Shown: one piece after another, positions 1 through 11,927 of the stretch
How the letters are laid out: each line of letters opens with the position of its first letter
How positions within the stretch are numbered: position 1 is the first letter of the stretch
From: Ananas comosus
Taxonomy: Eukaryota > Streptophyta > Magnoliopsida > Poales > Bromeliaceae
NCBI RefSeq assembly: GCF_001540865.1
Contig: NC_033638.1
Location: 8,971,133 to 9,035,132 of the forward strand
Direction: 5' to 3'
Length of the DNA: 64,000 nt
Program-made: the position numbers and the translations under genes
The notes under the pieces: model-generated
What the model was told of the DNA's origin: nothing
The model's database searches: none
Seen by the model: the letters and a program-made list of their open reading frames with translations, nothing else

Positions 1-361
1 AATTTATATGATTCTATTGCATTACTTATAGATAACTTTATGTGCAAATTTATTTTTACAAAGCTTTATAACGGAATTCAACAATTATTCCAAATAGCTG
101 GACGTATTTGAGACAATGACAATGTGTAGGGAGAAAATTGTTGTAATTTTTTATGCAGGGGGATAATTGATACAAGCGTTCAAGTGCAAGGGGTTTTTTT
201 ACAATGTAGCCTAAAATTAGTATCTATCCAACGTAAAACAATCATCAAGTCCTGCTAATAATGAAATCTCATGTTTAGAGGTCAGTGTTTAGAGGTCAGT
301 ACAACATAGCAAAAACTGATTTGAATCAATGAATAATGACAGTGAAAGCCAAAACACTTAC

Positions 362-3064
362 CATCCCGTATAAAGAAAGAATGTGAACAGTATCAGCAGA
401 AGAAACCCCAAACAAGAGAGCATTAAGCATAGGCATGTGACCAACAAAATGGCTCCCACTTCCAGGTACTGAAGAATCAGAAGACAAAGGAGGAGACAAC
501 AGCTTGACCACAATGCGCACCACATGTTCCTAAATAATAAAGAGACAATTTGACCGAAAAATGAGGAAAGAAATCATGACTAGAATCTGAGCAGCAAAAG
601 GTACAATGAGATTTTATGTGAAGTAACTAACAGAACTGAAATAAGGCAGAAGTCTAAAAATTAGAGGAAATAGCCGATCCATTATTCATCTTCAGCTGTA
701 ATATTTCATATTACGGTACAAAAATGTAATGTATGTATTGGATTCCGTCTGTATAGGAATCTACCTGAATATGCCAGCCGCGGACAAAGGATGCACCGCA
801 TAGAATCCTTGAAGCAGCTGACTTTTCCTCGTCAGAACCATTTAATGCTATATCATACAACTTCTCCAGTTCTGCTACACTGGACAAGCAAACAGGAATG
901 ATGATTTTGAGGAAACTGAATCACATAACCAGTATCAAGACTGATATTTAAATACAATACCTTGAAGCAGGAGTTGCCATAAGAGCATTTTTTAGTGAAA
1001 CAGTAAGTGGAGCACCTTGCATGAAGGTTGACCAAGGAGAGTCCTGAGTTAGCATAGGATCTTTTGAAGTAATAGAGGAAATCACATAACCAGGCCAAAA
1101 ATAAGCAGATGTGTCGAGCAAATTCCTTGCAATGCAGGCTTCAACTATAAGATGCAGCATGTTACCGACTGCAACAGCAAAATAATGGTGAGAAGAAAAG
1201 CCAAAAAGGTGAAATAAACCAGCTTAACTGAAAAGTGTCTTAATAAATACTGCAAAGCCAGAAAAATAACGCATCACTTCATCTGAATAGCAAATCAGTT
1301 ATCCTTCAAATTGTTTATTCTTGCAAGCATAAACTGTTGTGCACATTTTAATAAACTCACCCTACAAATCAATTGCTCTTGCAAACATAAACTGCTGTAC
1401 ACACTTATTCAATATGCACAGAAGGATACAAGCAAAGAAATAACCGACAAATGAGCAGGACAATACTATGGGTCTATTTGAAGATAGGCTTCTTTCAATC
1501 TTGTAAAGTGAACGTTTGTAATCAAAGTATTTGATCAAAGTAGTGAACGTTTGTGATCAGAGCACAATAATTTTCTCTTAATAGCTATTTGTTCCAGATG
1601 CATAAAGGTAATGTAAGGATCTCTGAATTTGATTTGTCCTGAAAAAGAAAAAAAATATATAATAGAGGTACAGAATTCTCTCATTGTCCCAAAGTTCAGC
1701 AGAAGTAGATAACATCAGATGCAATCTATATATGTATCGCTGGCCTGTTTTCCTTGGTTGATTACTTTGTTATCTGCCAAGATCTCAGTCGTACTTAGTC
1801 TTTGTGAAGAACGTTTACTCATCAATACAAACCACGTAATGTGCTTTGCTTTGTTACTACATTGACAAAAACTTATTGTGGAAAAACTTCAGGGTTTGTT
1901 TACTGTGTCATCTAAGTCCTGACATTTTTTCACAAGAGAGCAAATATGTGTCTAAACTAAGAGAATAAAGCGACCTGCTTTTGGAGAAGAATCATTGCGA
2001 CCAACCATGCCAAGATTCCCACTCCCAGTCTTGAAATTTGAAATGAAAACCGCTGCTTTTGTAGCTGCACTATTAGCAGCATTTATCACAGATGGAGGAG
2101 GTGAAAGAAGACTAGAAAACTGTGCTAGGACCTGAAGAGAAGATATTAATCCCTGCCTTCTAGAAGGAACTTTATTTCCTTCAGTTTCAAGCATTTCATT
2201 TTCATCCTTCAGAAGAGGAGCAATTGATGAAGGAAGGATAGCCAATAGCATGCATAATCTTGCATCAAGGTGTGGAATAGGTCCTTCCAAAGGCTCTCGA
2301 TCCTATTTAGCAGATTCATGGTATTAACATTAGACTATCAGAACATTTTAATTCCAGAAAAAACATTTGAGTAACAGAAGAAATATCTCAACTCGTTGGA
2401 TAAGTCGGAGTGCTGAAAGCCAGAGAGCAAGGAAAGTTTCTAGCCAGCTTGCCTCATTAATTATTTGGAGCGTCTTGGTCAGTTCTGAAAAGAAGTTATA
2501 ACAGGTCAACATTGACACAGCAAAGACTCGAGTGAATATATATATATATGAGTAGGACTTGTGTGCTATTAGGAGCACGGAGGCCTCTGTGCTCCTAAAT
2601 CGTTTTCGATGATGGGACTTTCGAAACGATAATCAACTCCGTTAGATTTGATCTAACATATTTGAAGTATTTAGAAAATAATTTTTGCGGATTTTCAATA
2701 TGATTTACCTATTGATCGAAAGAATTCAAAATCAACAATTTTTTACAAGTTTAACGGTGTAGAAATATTCAAAACAGACGAAATTTTGATGAAAAATTCT
2801 TTATACTATCTACAACAAGATCAATATCTCTAATAAAAAACTTTAGTGCTACATCATAACTTTTTGTGAAATTTTTACTTTCCACCATTGATTTTTAGTT
2901 CTTTTGAGGTAAATGATATCGAAAAACTGCAAAAATTATTTTCTAGATAGTTCAAATACGCTAGATCAAATCTACCAGAGCCGATCGTCGATTCGAAAGT
3001 TATATCATCGAAAACGGCTTAGAAGCACAGAAGCCTCTGTACTCCCAATAATACACAAGTCCTA

Positions 3065-3103
<39 letters not shown>

Positions 3104-3628
3104 GAGCTAGGCTCCTATGCTTTCAAAAGTACGGGGACTTCCGTACTTATAAGTTGCTTTCGATGATAGGACATCCGATTCGATAATCGGCTCCGTTAAG
3201 CATAATCTACGCTACTAGAACTATTTAGAAACCAAATTTTATAATGTTTTTACTTTATCTAGTGAACAAGTAGCCTCAAAATAAATGGCAAAAAATAAAA
3301 ATCTCACAAAAAATAGTGATAAAATACTCAATTTTAAATCGAAAGTGTTGATCTTACTCTTAATGTTAAGTAGAATTTTCTATTAAAGTTTCATATAATT
3401 TGAATTGTTCTACACCGTTGAACTTACAAACGTGCCACATCGGCTATTAAAATAGTCATTTTTTAGACCCTTTGATCACTTGGTAAATAATGTCGGAAAA
3501 TTATGAAATTTGATTTTTGAATAGTTCTAATAGCGTAGATCATTCCTAACGGAGCCGATCGTCGAATCGGATGTTCTATCATCGAAAACAACTTATAAGC
3601 ACGGAGGCCTCCGTACTTTCAAAAGCGT

Positions 3629-3690
<62 letters not shown>

Positions 3691-5859
3691 GCAAATTGAT
3701 GTGTGAGAATATGAACCACAAATATGTGAGCACCTGTAAGTATCTCAATAGCAGATATTGCATGCAGCTGTCTCCCATCCATTGCATTTTCCATAAACAT
3801 ATCAATACAAATCCAACAAGCAGCCTTTCCAGCTCCAGAAATGTGAGATAGAAATGAATTACCAGGTGCAGCATCAATCAGAACTCCCAGAAGCTGACGC
3901 TTATTTAATTGGTACTCCATGTTCATTGCTCTTTGAACATTTGCAAACAAACTATCTATTATGTGGTTGGCCGATACTAAACTCTTTGATCCTGATTTAT
4001 GAGCTTCAATGAACCGCAGTCTCTGAAGTAGACCATTGAACTTTTCAGGCCTGGCCTAGCATGAACAAATCATCAATAAGACTTGAAGGTTCCTAGACAA
4101 ATTTCTCCACATTCCCACGAAGATTTTCTAGGCATATTATAGAAATGTCATGGCTAAATAGATATAACTTAAAATAATTATAATGCAGCTCCGACCTTAT
4201 AAGAAAAGGCAAAAATGAGAGAAGATACAGCATACATGTTGAGGTGGATGAGACGAAGAAAAACATGGGTCTTTCTATTTGCAGCCATCTTTTCTACAAC
4301 CTCTAGAGCCAGAAGGCTGTTCGTTCTACGCAGCTGTTCACGGTGCTCATTTCGCTTATCATTTGAACTTCCTTTATAATCTATATCCATGGTCTGTTGT
4401 CCTTCGATAGAGAGGAAATTGACGTGCCCATCTCTTGATACAAATGGCAAACCAAAGTCTTTAAGCGTGCAATCAATCAAACTTGTTATAACACATAATG
4501 TGAATAAAACTACAGCAAGTCCAATATCCATTTGGTCAACTCCATAGGTTTGCGAAAGTTGCAGAGCCTCATCTATAGATTTTGTTATCCTGCAAGATAT
4601 TAGCAGTTAACGAGGTTGATATATTGCACATAATTATAGTAAGATCACAAAATAAGATACACATATATATATACATGTATCTTGCTAGGCCCAAAATAAG
4701 ATATCAACCTTGTTCCACATAAGATATTGTTAAAAAACTTAGTTGTATATCATTTCATAATTAATCTGTGCTGCTTCATGACTCGAGAATCTTTTAGTTG
4801 AATACAGTTTGGAAATAGAATATCTACAGTGTAATCTTGCTCAAGAGCCACCAGGAATATGTCTCTGCTCTCGTCACGCACATTAGTATGCAGCAGTAGC
4901 AAGTGTTTACTAACTCAGCCTTTGGTACCTATTTGGATTAGCTTTTGGAACAACTACTCTACTCTATACAACAGAAAAGCTTCTAGAAACGAGTTGTTTA
5001 GCTAAGGAATAGTTTGGAGCTTTTGCTCTGGCATGAAGCTGCAGGACATCGTAGGCCTCAAAAGTAGATGCTCCAAATATAAGCTTCTGCTTCTGCAAAT
5101 TTCAGTATTAAAACAAGCAAGCTATTATTACTTTTTTGATCTGCTCTGCTCTAACCACGCTTCTGCAGAAGCTTCAGCTCAGCCAACCAGGGCCTAGCAA
5201 GAGCTTTTTTTGCTCCACAACTAAAAAGTACTATATCATTCCTTACACTTCATGCACCTACAATCATCGTAGAGACTTCGAAACAAAAAGATAAATATAC
5301 GATTTGGATTCATAACTTAAAAACAGGAAACAATTCTATTCCAATCTAAATTTAACTGCACACTTACTTATCTCTACAAGGTCCAGCCTCCAACATAGAA
5401 GATGACAACATATACCGATTGAGCAGCTCCAGATAAAGCCTGTAGGCCTCCGGCTGAGCCCGGCGATTCGGTATCACCCTAAATCCACAAATACAACTTT
5501 AAATTTAGCAAAAAAATCACCAAAAATCCCAAATAAATACGAGTTTAAACAGGAAGAGTTGCTCATCACCTTGGAGTGAGGAGGGCGAGGGTGTGGAGGG
5601 GCGAGAGGAGGCGCGACGCCATGGCCTGGTCGAGGAGCTTCCACAGCGAGGGGGTGTTGTGGGCGAAGCAGAGGTTGGAGACGAGCACGGCGGCGAGATC
5701 GGGGTTCGGGAGCCCTAGGCCCTTCTCCTGGACGCAGCGCCCTACCTCCACCGCACGAAGCAGCGGCGGGTCGCCGCGCGCTACCGCCGCCATGACCCGC
5801 CTCTCGAGGTCGGCCGCGGCTGCGGCGGAACAGGCGGCGCCGACCTCGGCGACCTCCAT
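362..5859 (-). CDS. MED33: Mediator subunit 33 (MED33/REF4-like), 5' part; 3' part beyond window
   Basis: Likely a plant-specific tail subunit of the Mediator complex, the MED33A/B (REF4/RFR1) family, which in Arabidopsis restrains phenylpropanoid gene expression in the nucleus. Exons on the minus strand are 5570-5859, 5368-5478, 4236-4589, 3734-4050, 2393-2484, 1975-2302, 961-1168, 765-879 and 362-529. All join in frame through GT/AG introns and give about 661 residues, roughly half of the usual ~1300. Family-typical stretches are GDPPLLRAVEVGRCVQEKGL near residue 34, CFAHNTPSLWKLLDQAMASR near 70, RRAQPEAYRLYLELL just after residue 100 and EGPIPHLDARLC in exon 6. The start ATG at 5859 opens a very GC-rich exon with an alanine run, common for monocot first exons. 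Bases 1-361 look like intron and the gene continues off the left edge. The 1.25-kb intron 2485-3733 holds two foldback elements, and intron 4590-5367 holds another. The family assignment is from recognition of conserved segments, not from an alignment. Confidence 0.9.
2551..3066. repeat. Foldback MITE-like element, family 1, copy a
   Basis: The left end starts AGTAGGACTTGTGTGCTATT and the right end closes with the inverted version ending ACACAAGTCCTACT at 3066. Inside both ends are matching inverted segments around CCGATCGTCGATTCGAAAG (near 2980) and its counterpart near 2620. No long ORF is present. It lies in a MED33 intron and is followed directly by (CT)n and (AT)n runs. Related copies are at 3103-3632, about 29078-29585 and about 58820-59152. 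Probably a non-autonomous DNA transposon; the superfamily was not determined. Confidence 0.7.
3103..3632. repeat. Foldback MITE-like element, family 1, copy b
   Basis: A second family-1 element sits next to copy a. The left end reads CTCCTATGCTTTCAAAAGTA and the right end mirrors it near 3600-3632. Terminal inverted similarity extends for about 100 bp, including CGGCTCCGTTA near 3200 and TAACGGAGCCGATCGTCGAA near 3547. The interior is AT-rich and non-coding. It is followed by a (CT)n/(TA)n microsatellite to about 3690. Confidence 0.7.
4918..5210. repeat. Probable MITE in MED33 intron
   Basis: An AT-rich block inside the intron 4590-5367 runs from GGTACCTATTTGGATTAGC to AGCTCAGCCAACCAGGGCC. 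The ends resemble the 'GGC..TGTTTGG' style of plant hAT-type MITE termini, and the block contains internal AAGCTTCTGC / GCAGAAGC inverted pieces. No coding capacity is seen. Confidence 0.45.
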
Positions 5860-6459
5860 CGCCGCCGCGTAGATCCCGCCGGAGGGTTTCGCTCCGCCGT
5901 GCGCAGGCGAGAGGTAGGAGACAAAGTAGAGAAAGAGAGGGGGACATGCGCATAAGGAATGCGTACGGGAATGTCTATAAAACTATAAATGGACGGAGGA
6001 GATGAGAGGCATGGTGGGGCCCTAACAGTTACAACCGTTGGATCGGATGCCCTGGAGCATCCTCTGTCTGTCTGAGTTTAGGTTAAAATGTCTAGAACAC
6101 CCCTCATCTATGCTACAATTCAATATGCCCCATTGACTTCTTCTTTTCAGACACTCCCAGTCGCAAATCTCTTTTTTTTTTTTTTTTTTTGTGAGTACTT
6201 AGTTCTGAGTTAATTGCATCAAAAATTCAGTTTTTTTTGACCGAGTACTTTCTAGTTCTAAGTTTTTATACTCCTAAAAAAAATTTATATTGTTTATATT
6301 ACTCAAAAAAAAATTAAGAGGTTACATCGATTTTTAAACCATACGAACAAAATCAAACTAAGAACCTCTTCAACAGCATTCCAAATAAAAAAAAACTAAT
6401 AAAGTCAACCGATTTTATAAACTTGTAAATTTTACTAACTAAAAAACACCAATAAAACC

Positions 6460-6611
6460 AACCATCTCTAGAGTAAGTGGTAAAGAGCTTGGTCGTTGGT
6501 ACCTGCGTTCTAAGTTCGAATCTTAGTTAATTCACATTTTCAGCTAAGTTTATTTCTAATTAAAATAAATGAAGTAGGTAGCGTGCTATCTATCTCTTTC
6601 AAAAAAAAAAA
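6460..6611 (+). mobile_element. tRNA-derived SINE (Au-like), copy 1
   Basis: The 5' part resembles an RNA polymerase III promoter: an A-box-like AGAGTAAGTGGTAAAG and a B-box-like AAGTTCGAATC about 30 bases later. Then comes ATTCACATTTTCAGCTAAGTT, the tail segment GAAGTAGGTAGCGTGCTAT (6571-6589) and an A-run to 6611. The same architecture occurs at 11798, 26876, 27836 and 38192 (plus) and at 36211 and 37141 (minus). The layout resembles the plant Au SINE family; the family name is by resemblance. Confidence 0.75.
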
Positions 6612-7039
6612 CACCAATAAAAAATTAATTTAAAAAGGCCAAAAAATTGATGCCAGATAGTTGAGGGGTCTTAGTGCATTTTTCGCCCTTGAATTCAAGC
6701 GCGGGCCGGTTATTGGTCTGCTAGTGGGAGGTAGACTTGGACCGATTGGTATATAATCGGAGTACAAATTAACGCACCAGATTTTATTCGCACCCACTTT
6801 CGCACCTAAACAAATGCGGCCTTGATTCGAACACGTGGGCGGATTCGCGAGAGTACAGGTAATGGGTGGAAGTTTTGGCAACGTAACGCGTGGCGTTTTT
6901 TGTAAATTAATTAGCTTGTTTTGGATGGGTTTATGCGCACGAAACTAGATAAATTTGACTAGTAATGAAATTATTTATAAATAAATAAAAGAAAACATGT
7001 TAATTAAAAAGCAATATAAATATATTTTTGGAAAAACTT

Positions 7040-7435
7040 CAAAAACATCTCATGTGGTTTCGCACTTTTTCATTTTAGTACCCTATGGTTTAAAGTAAAT
7101 CAAGTTAGTACTCTGTGGTTTCTCATTTTATCACTTTAGTACCCTGTGATTTAAAGTGTATCAAATTAGTACTTTGTAATTTTATTTTTGTATCAAGTTA
7201 GTATCTTGTGGTTTATTTTTGTATCAAGTTAGTACCCTGTGGTTTTTAAACCATAGGATACTAAAGTGATAAAGTGCAAAATTACAGGATACTAACTTGA
7301 TACCCTTTAAACCATAGGATACTAGAGTAAAAAAGTGCAAAATCATATTGTACTAACTTGATATATTTTAAATCACAGATTACTAAAGTGAGAAAATGTG
7401 AAACTACAGGAGAGTATTTGAAGTTTTTTCTATAT
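7040..7435. repeat. Foldback element, family 3, copy 1
   Basis: The left half carries repeated sense phrases such as CACTTTAGTACCCTGTG and TGGTTTAAAGT (7050-7240). The right half carries their inverse, such as CCATAGGATACTAAAGTGA (7250-7420). The outer ends AAACTTCAAAAACATCTCA and GTATTTGAAGTTTTTTC are inverted. The result is a ~400-bp imperfect hairpin with no coding potential. A second copy is at 14523-14885. Confidence 0.7.
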
Positions 7436-8533
7436 TTTTTGAGCAAATATGTGGATCTCATTCCAAAAAATCTTCTGAAGCCATTGAAGCACAAGCAAAA
7501 GCTCAAAATTTTGATTTTGTAAATTAACATTCTGAGTACCCGCTCGTTAAATTAGCTAGTTTGTGGTTGGTGAAAAAAAAAAAAATTAACGTCGAGAAAA
7601 AAAATAACATATTATTCATTTTATTTATTAAAAAAATAAATTTATTTATAAATATGATGCAGCAAAAAAAAATAAAATAAAATAAAAATAATTAAAGGCA
7701 AAACTACAAAAGAAAAAAAAAAAAAGAAAAAAGTCTCCTAACGCCGAGAAACTTCCCCCCATTGTCTCACCATATTGGAGACTTTCGAAGAATAGTCAAT
7801 GGCGTATAATTGTGTGATATATAAAGATTTGATTGTATGTTATATTATATTATTATATTCTATTTTGGATAACTAATTCTATATTAAATAGTTGCTGTAC
7901 ATCACTAGAACTTTTTAACTGTACAGTTATATATTATAATATTTATATATATAACTCAATCTCCTATTAATTAAATAATAATGTAAAGACTAAATCCTCT
8001 AAGGTCCAAGTCCAAGCTTTAATTAAGTCTAAGATCAATAATTATTATTAATATAAAATCTCTCTTCGTTACCTTGAAAGGGACGTGCCTTTCATGCGAT
8101 ATACTCGTGATGCAACTTAAGCCGCTTGCCGTGATGACTCGGGCGAGTTGACTCTTATTATGAGCCACTACCGCATTATACGTTTCTTTAGGCCCCACAT
8201 CCATTAATTTGGCAATAAATACTGTTTATGTACGTTTCCTATGATGTAGATGATTAGTCGCACTTTAGAAAAGTATAAATAAATTAATTAACACAAGTAC
8301 ATTGCAATTTGCTAGCTAGTAGAGCATCGCGATCGTGGATAGAGAAGTCAACGGGTCGGATTTGAGGTGGATTTTCAAAAATCCGAATCCGAATCCGACT
8401 CCAAACCCGAGACCCGAACTTGAATCTGAATCCGAACCCGACGGATTTTAACCCGAAACAATTTTTTTTTTCAATATTTCAAAATATATTATATTAAATC
8501 TAAATTTTTAAAATACAAATTCAAATCTAACAT

Positions 8534-8572
<39 letters not shown>

Positions 8573-9453
8573 TAATATATATAATCAATAAATTCGGCCG
8601 GTTCGGACCCCTCAGGGTACAGTAAAAATATCGCAATCATATTATATCCATCGGCATATATCTGTTTCATCGGGTTCGGGATTCAGATAAAATTTGGTAT
8701 CCATTACTATTGACATATCCTAATCGTTAAATAAAAACTAATCTAAACAATTATGAATTCAAACTAAAATTCAAACTTGGATCTTCAGCTCAGTTATAAC
8801 ACCAGCTTTTTTGCTCACTTGCTCTAGAGACGGTCGAGATAAATTCCAAAATTTTAAATATTATGTTGTAAACATTTTTTAAAAATAGATACTTATATAA
8901 ATGAGATGATAAATTTGGGTAATGATGTTTATTATGAATCTAAGAAGGTCTGACGTGATTGGTTTTCAAAATTGTTATTGCTTATACATTGGCCATCGCG
9001 AAGTGCCGTAATCAAATTTATATACGTTGTATTTTAATGTTAAATACTATTTGTATATTTATTATGAAATATTGAGTACATTGCCACGAATTATAGAGAA
9101 AACTTATGAAATATTGAGTACATTGTATAAGATAAAAGGATAAATTTAAATTTTGTTTAAAGTATCACATACTTGCGATGCAGAGATAGCCTACGGATCG
9201 GGGAGATCATCATCCTACCAATAAATAAATAAAAAAATAAAAATAAAAAAATGTTTTTTTTTAAAAAAAAATCATGGGCCCCACCAGCCCCTAAACAATG
9301 GGCTGTACACAATGGGCTGTAGCCCAACGCAAACTCAAACCTATTAGAGAGTGTGCACACTAGATCAAGCTATTACGGATAAGGCACTTCTCACTCTCTC
9401 TCTCTCTCTCTCTCTCTCCTCTTCCTCCTCCTCGGAGCTCATAAACGCCACCA

Positions 9454-11192
9454 ATGGTGGCTCCGGCAACCCTAGCTCTCCGACCATGGCTCGTCCCCGC
9501 GCCGAGCCGAGCCGATAGGGCCCGGTCCCTTCACACTTCCCCTCTTCTCCTCCCTTCCACCTCCGTCCATCTCCAATCCAACGGCGGAGCCACCAAGCTC
9601 TTCTCCACTTGTAATCGGGTCTCTTCCATCCGAGCCGTCGCCGTCGACTCCGATCAGCTCGGCTCGTCCGAGCCGCCTCAGCAAATTGTAATCCTCTTCC
9701 CCCATCTCCCTTATTCCCCTCTCGTAATTTCTCTTTGTTTTTCTCTTTTTTGGGCGGGGGGGTTTACTTTAGTTTAATTTCATTGTAAATTTCGCTCAAC
9801 ACATCCCGTGTTCTTCAATTTTTAAAAATGTACGGAGAGTCCTTAACTAGAGGGTATTTTGAAATAGACCCTTCAATTTGTTATTTTGATACTTCTAAAC
9901 TCTCCTTGATTTCTTAAAATTAATGGCTCCATTGTTATCACCTGCTATCAAAAGTTGATGAAATATACGATTCCATCAGCTAAAGACAATTGTTCAGAAT
10001 CATTGTTAAATTAATAAAAATTCACAACAACTTGAATCAAACAAATCAAAATTTCAGAAATGTCAGTCGAGAGAAGAAGGAAAAAAAAGCCCATTTCTGG
10101 ACCCCTGGTACATTTTTACGAGGATAATTGGTATAACAAGTATATAAAAACCCATCCTTTATATATATATATATATATAATTTAGAGAATGTGATAATGG
10201 GAGAGAGTGATGAAATTACAGGAGAAACCAAAGAAATACTACTTCGTGGTGGCGAATGCTAAGTTCATGCTGGATGAAGAGGAACACTTCAAGGAGCTGC
10301 TCTACGAGAAGCTCCGGCTCTACGGGGAGCGCAACAAGGAGCAAGATTTCTGGCTCGTCGTCGAGCCAAAGTTCTTGGACAAGTTCCCCGACATCACCAA
10401 GCGCCTGAAGAGGCCTGCAGCCGCCCTCGTCTCCACCGACCGCCCCTGGATCACGTAAACTCCACCACTAAATTTCTAGCAATGAGTATCAGTTTCTCTC
10501 CTGTTATAACGAATTCGCATTGAAATATTGAAGCCGCAATAACTTGGTTTTGGAGAAGGTTTGGTTGAAGGAAATTGGCTCTAATCTGTTAGGAAAAATG
10601 ACATTTTGAAGATTCAGCAACACCGTAATCCTGCAATAGCTTTCTTGCTGCAACAGATACAGTAGTTTTGAAATTGGAACTTCTTTCACAGCTCAGAAGA
10701 ATCGGGAATGAAATTTTAAAACACCATTCTCTAGTAGCCTTACGCAGCTTCGGCATTTAGTAGTATGTTGTTTCGCATTTCACAAGAAGGTCACTTCCTC
10801 TAATATAAGCAGTGAACTTGAACTCTCTGCAGTTAAGTGAGTTGGGAGATCTACGTGGTATGACACAACAGATGTTCATTTATGCTACATTTATAGAAAC
10901 TTAAAAAGAATGCATTATTTGATATCAAGCATAGTATCCTTCTTTTGCTTGTTCCCTTCTGTTCCATGTAATTTCTATTTATGTTTCCTAAAATTGCAAT
11001 GGTATTTGCAGGTTCATGAAGCTGAGGCTGGACAGAGTTTTGTCCGACAGCTTCGACGCAGACACGCTTGAGGATGCTTTGGCGTGCAATCCCGTGGATT
11101 TGCATTTCGAGAAGCCGGAGATTTGGACCGCACCTTACAAGAAATATGAGTTCGGGTGGTGGGGGCCATTCTTACCTCCGCCATCAATCTAG
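9454..11192 (+). CDS. YCF54: YCF54-like chloroplast protein (Mg-protoporphyrin ester cyclase factor)
   Basis: Homologue of cyanobacterial/plastid Ycf54 (plant LCAA), needed in the chloroplast for the aerobic Mg-protoporphyrin IX monomethyl ester cyclase step of chlorophyll synthesis. Exons are 9454-9687, 10222-10454 and 11012-11192; they join in frame to give 215 residues and stop at TAG 11190-11192. Residues 1 to about 65 are rich in Ser, Arg and Ala and poor in acidic residues, as expected of a transit peptide. The family domain starts near residue 80 with KKYYFVVANAKFMLDEEEHF and continues through KEQDFWLVVEPKFLDKFPDI, AAALVSTDRPWIT and FMKLRLDRVL. The visible C-terminal end is WWGPFLPPPSI. 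The start ATG is the first in the open frame, after a CT-rich promoter patch. Intron 1 contains a short TA repeat (10160-10180). Confidence 0.92.
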
Positions 11193-11411
11193 CAGAAACT
11201 AGGCATAGGAGGATTATGTATATCTGCTGAAGTTTCATGATACCTGCAAATAGCAACGAGTGTAACCTTGCATTAATTTTGTTCAATTGTGAGATCTTAT
11301 GTAGGCTTAAGTTGTAGGTATCTGTGAGTTCAATTTGCTATAATACTTTGCTGAAGAATTTTCATGTTGATCTCGATAGAGAATTTGCTGTGGGCTTCAG
11401 TGGTTTGTAGT

Positions 11412-11519
11412 ATGTTTAAGTTACGGATCCATTGTCGCAAGAATGAAAAATTAGTAGTTTCTTCAATGTTTAAGTTACGGATCCATTGTCGCAAGAATGA
11501 AAAATTAGTAGTTTCTTCT
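11412..11519 (+). repeat. 54-bp tandem duplication downstream of YCF54
   Basis: Two adjacent 54-bp units, 11412-11465 and 11466-11519, both begin ATGTTTAAGTTACGGATCC and are almost identical. They lie about 220 bases after the YCF54 stop, in or near the 3' UTR. The near-identity indicates a recent slippage or unequal exchange event. Confidence 0.85.
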
Positions 11520-11797
11520 TTTTTTTTTCAATGCGAAACTCGGACTTTCTTTCACTCAGTAATGTGGTTGGTAATTTTTTATTCAGTTGTTTCTGCTGCA
11601 TTACCTTGATGGATAGAAAATCCAAATCTGATTTTAAATTCATGGAAATAGATCAAGTTTTTATCTAAATGTAAAATTAAACGAGAGTAAAAACCAAAAT
11701 ATGTCCACATGATATTTAAGTTATGAAAATAAAACTAAGCAAAATTGGGTAAAAATATGCTATACCATATCTCCTATTTTTTAACAAATATAATGAG

Positions 11798-11927
11798 CCA
11801 CCGACTGTTACTAGCGTAAGTGGCAAAAGAGTTTGGCGGTTGGTATCCGAGATCTAAATTCGAATTCTAATTAATTTATTTTTTCAGCTAAATTTATTTT
11901 TAAATAAAATAAACGAAGATGCATTTC
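11798..11927 (+). mobile_element. tRNA-derived SINE, copy 2 (diverged)
   Basis: Same order as the copy at 6460: CTAGCGTAAGTGGCAAAAGA (A-box region), AAATTCGAATTCTAATTAAT (decayed B-box), CAGCTAAATTTATTTTT, then AAACGAAGATGC. The final tail and A-run are degraded, so this is an older copy. Confidence 0.65.

Larger units (their letters stand above)
5860..9453. other. Intergenic region between divergent MED33 and YCF54 genes
   Basis: No gene recognised. It contains the MED33 5' UTR and promoter (5860 to about 6000), a SINE (6460-6611) and a foldback element (7040-7435). There are A-rich tracts and a CGGGTTCGG/TCCGAATCCGA-rich stretch (8350-8460 and 8640-8700) of a type common in plant transposons, a TA microsatellite (8539-8571) and a SINE 5' fragment in reverse (about 8811-8841). 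The last 60 bases before the YCF54 start carry a CT-rich promoter patch (9393-9420). Confidence 0.6.

Noticed and set aside
3579..3950. Single 123-codon minus-strand frame as a separate gene
   Set aside because: Its N-terminal half is MED33 exon 4 (3734-4050); the rest reads through the intron into Glu-Arg repeats from a CT microsatellite.
5474..5953. Long Arg/Pro-rich open frame on the minus strand and a 98-codon frame on the plus strand over the MED33 first exon
   Set aside because: Both are by-products of the GC-rich exon 1; only the frame 5570-5859 has MED33 motifs and splices in frame.
8340..8710. CCGAATCCGAACCCGA-rich stretch as a possible telomere-like or regulatory array
   Set aside because: Not the plant telomere unit; such degenerate CGGGTTCGG motifs are widespread in plant transposon-derived DNA, and there is no regular period.
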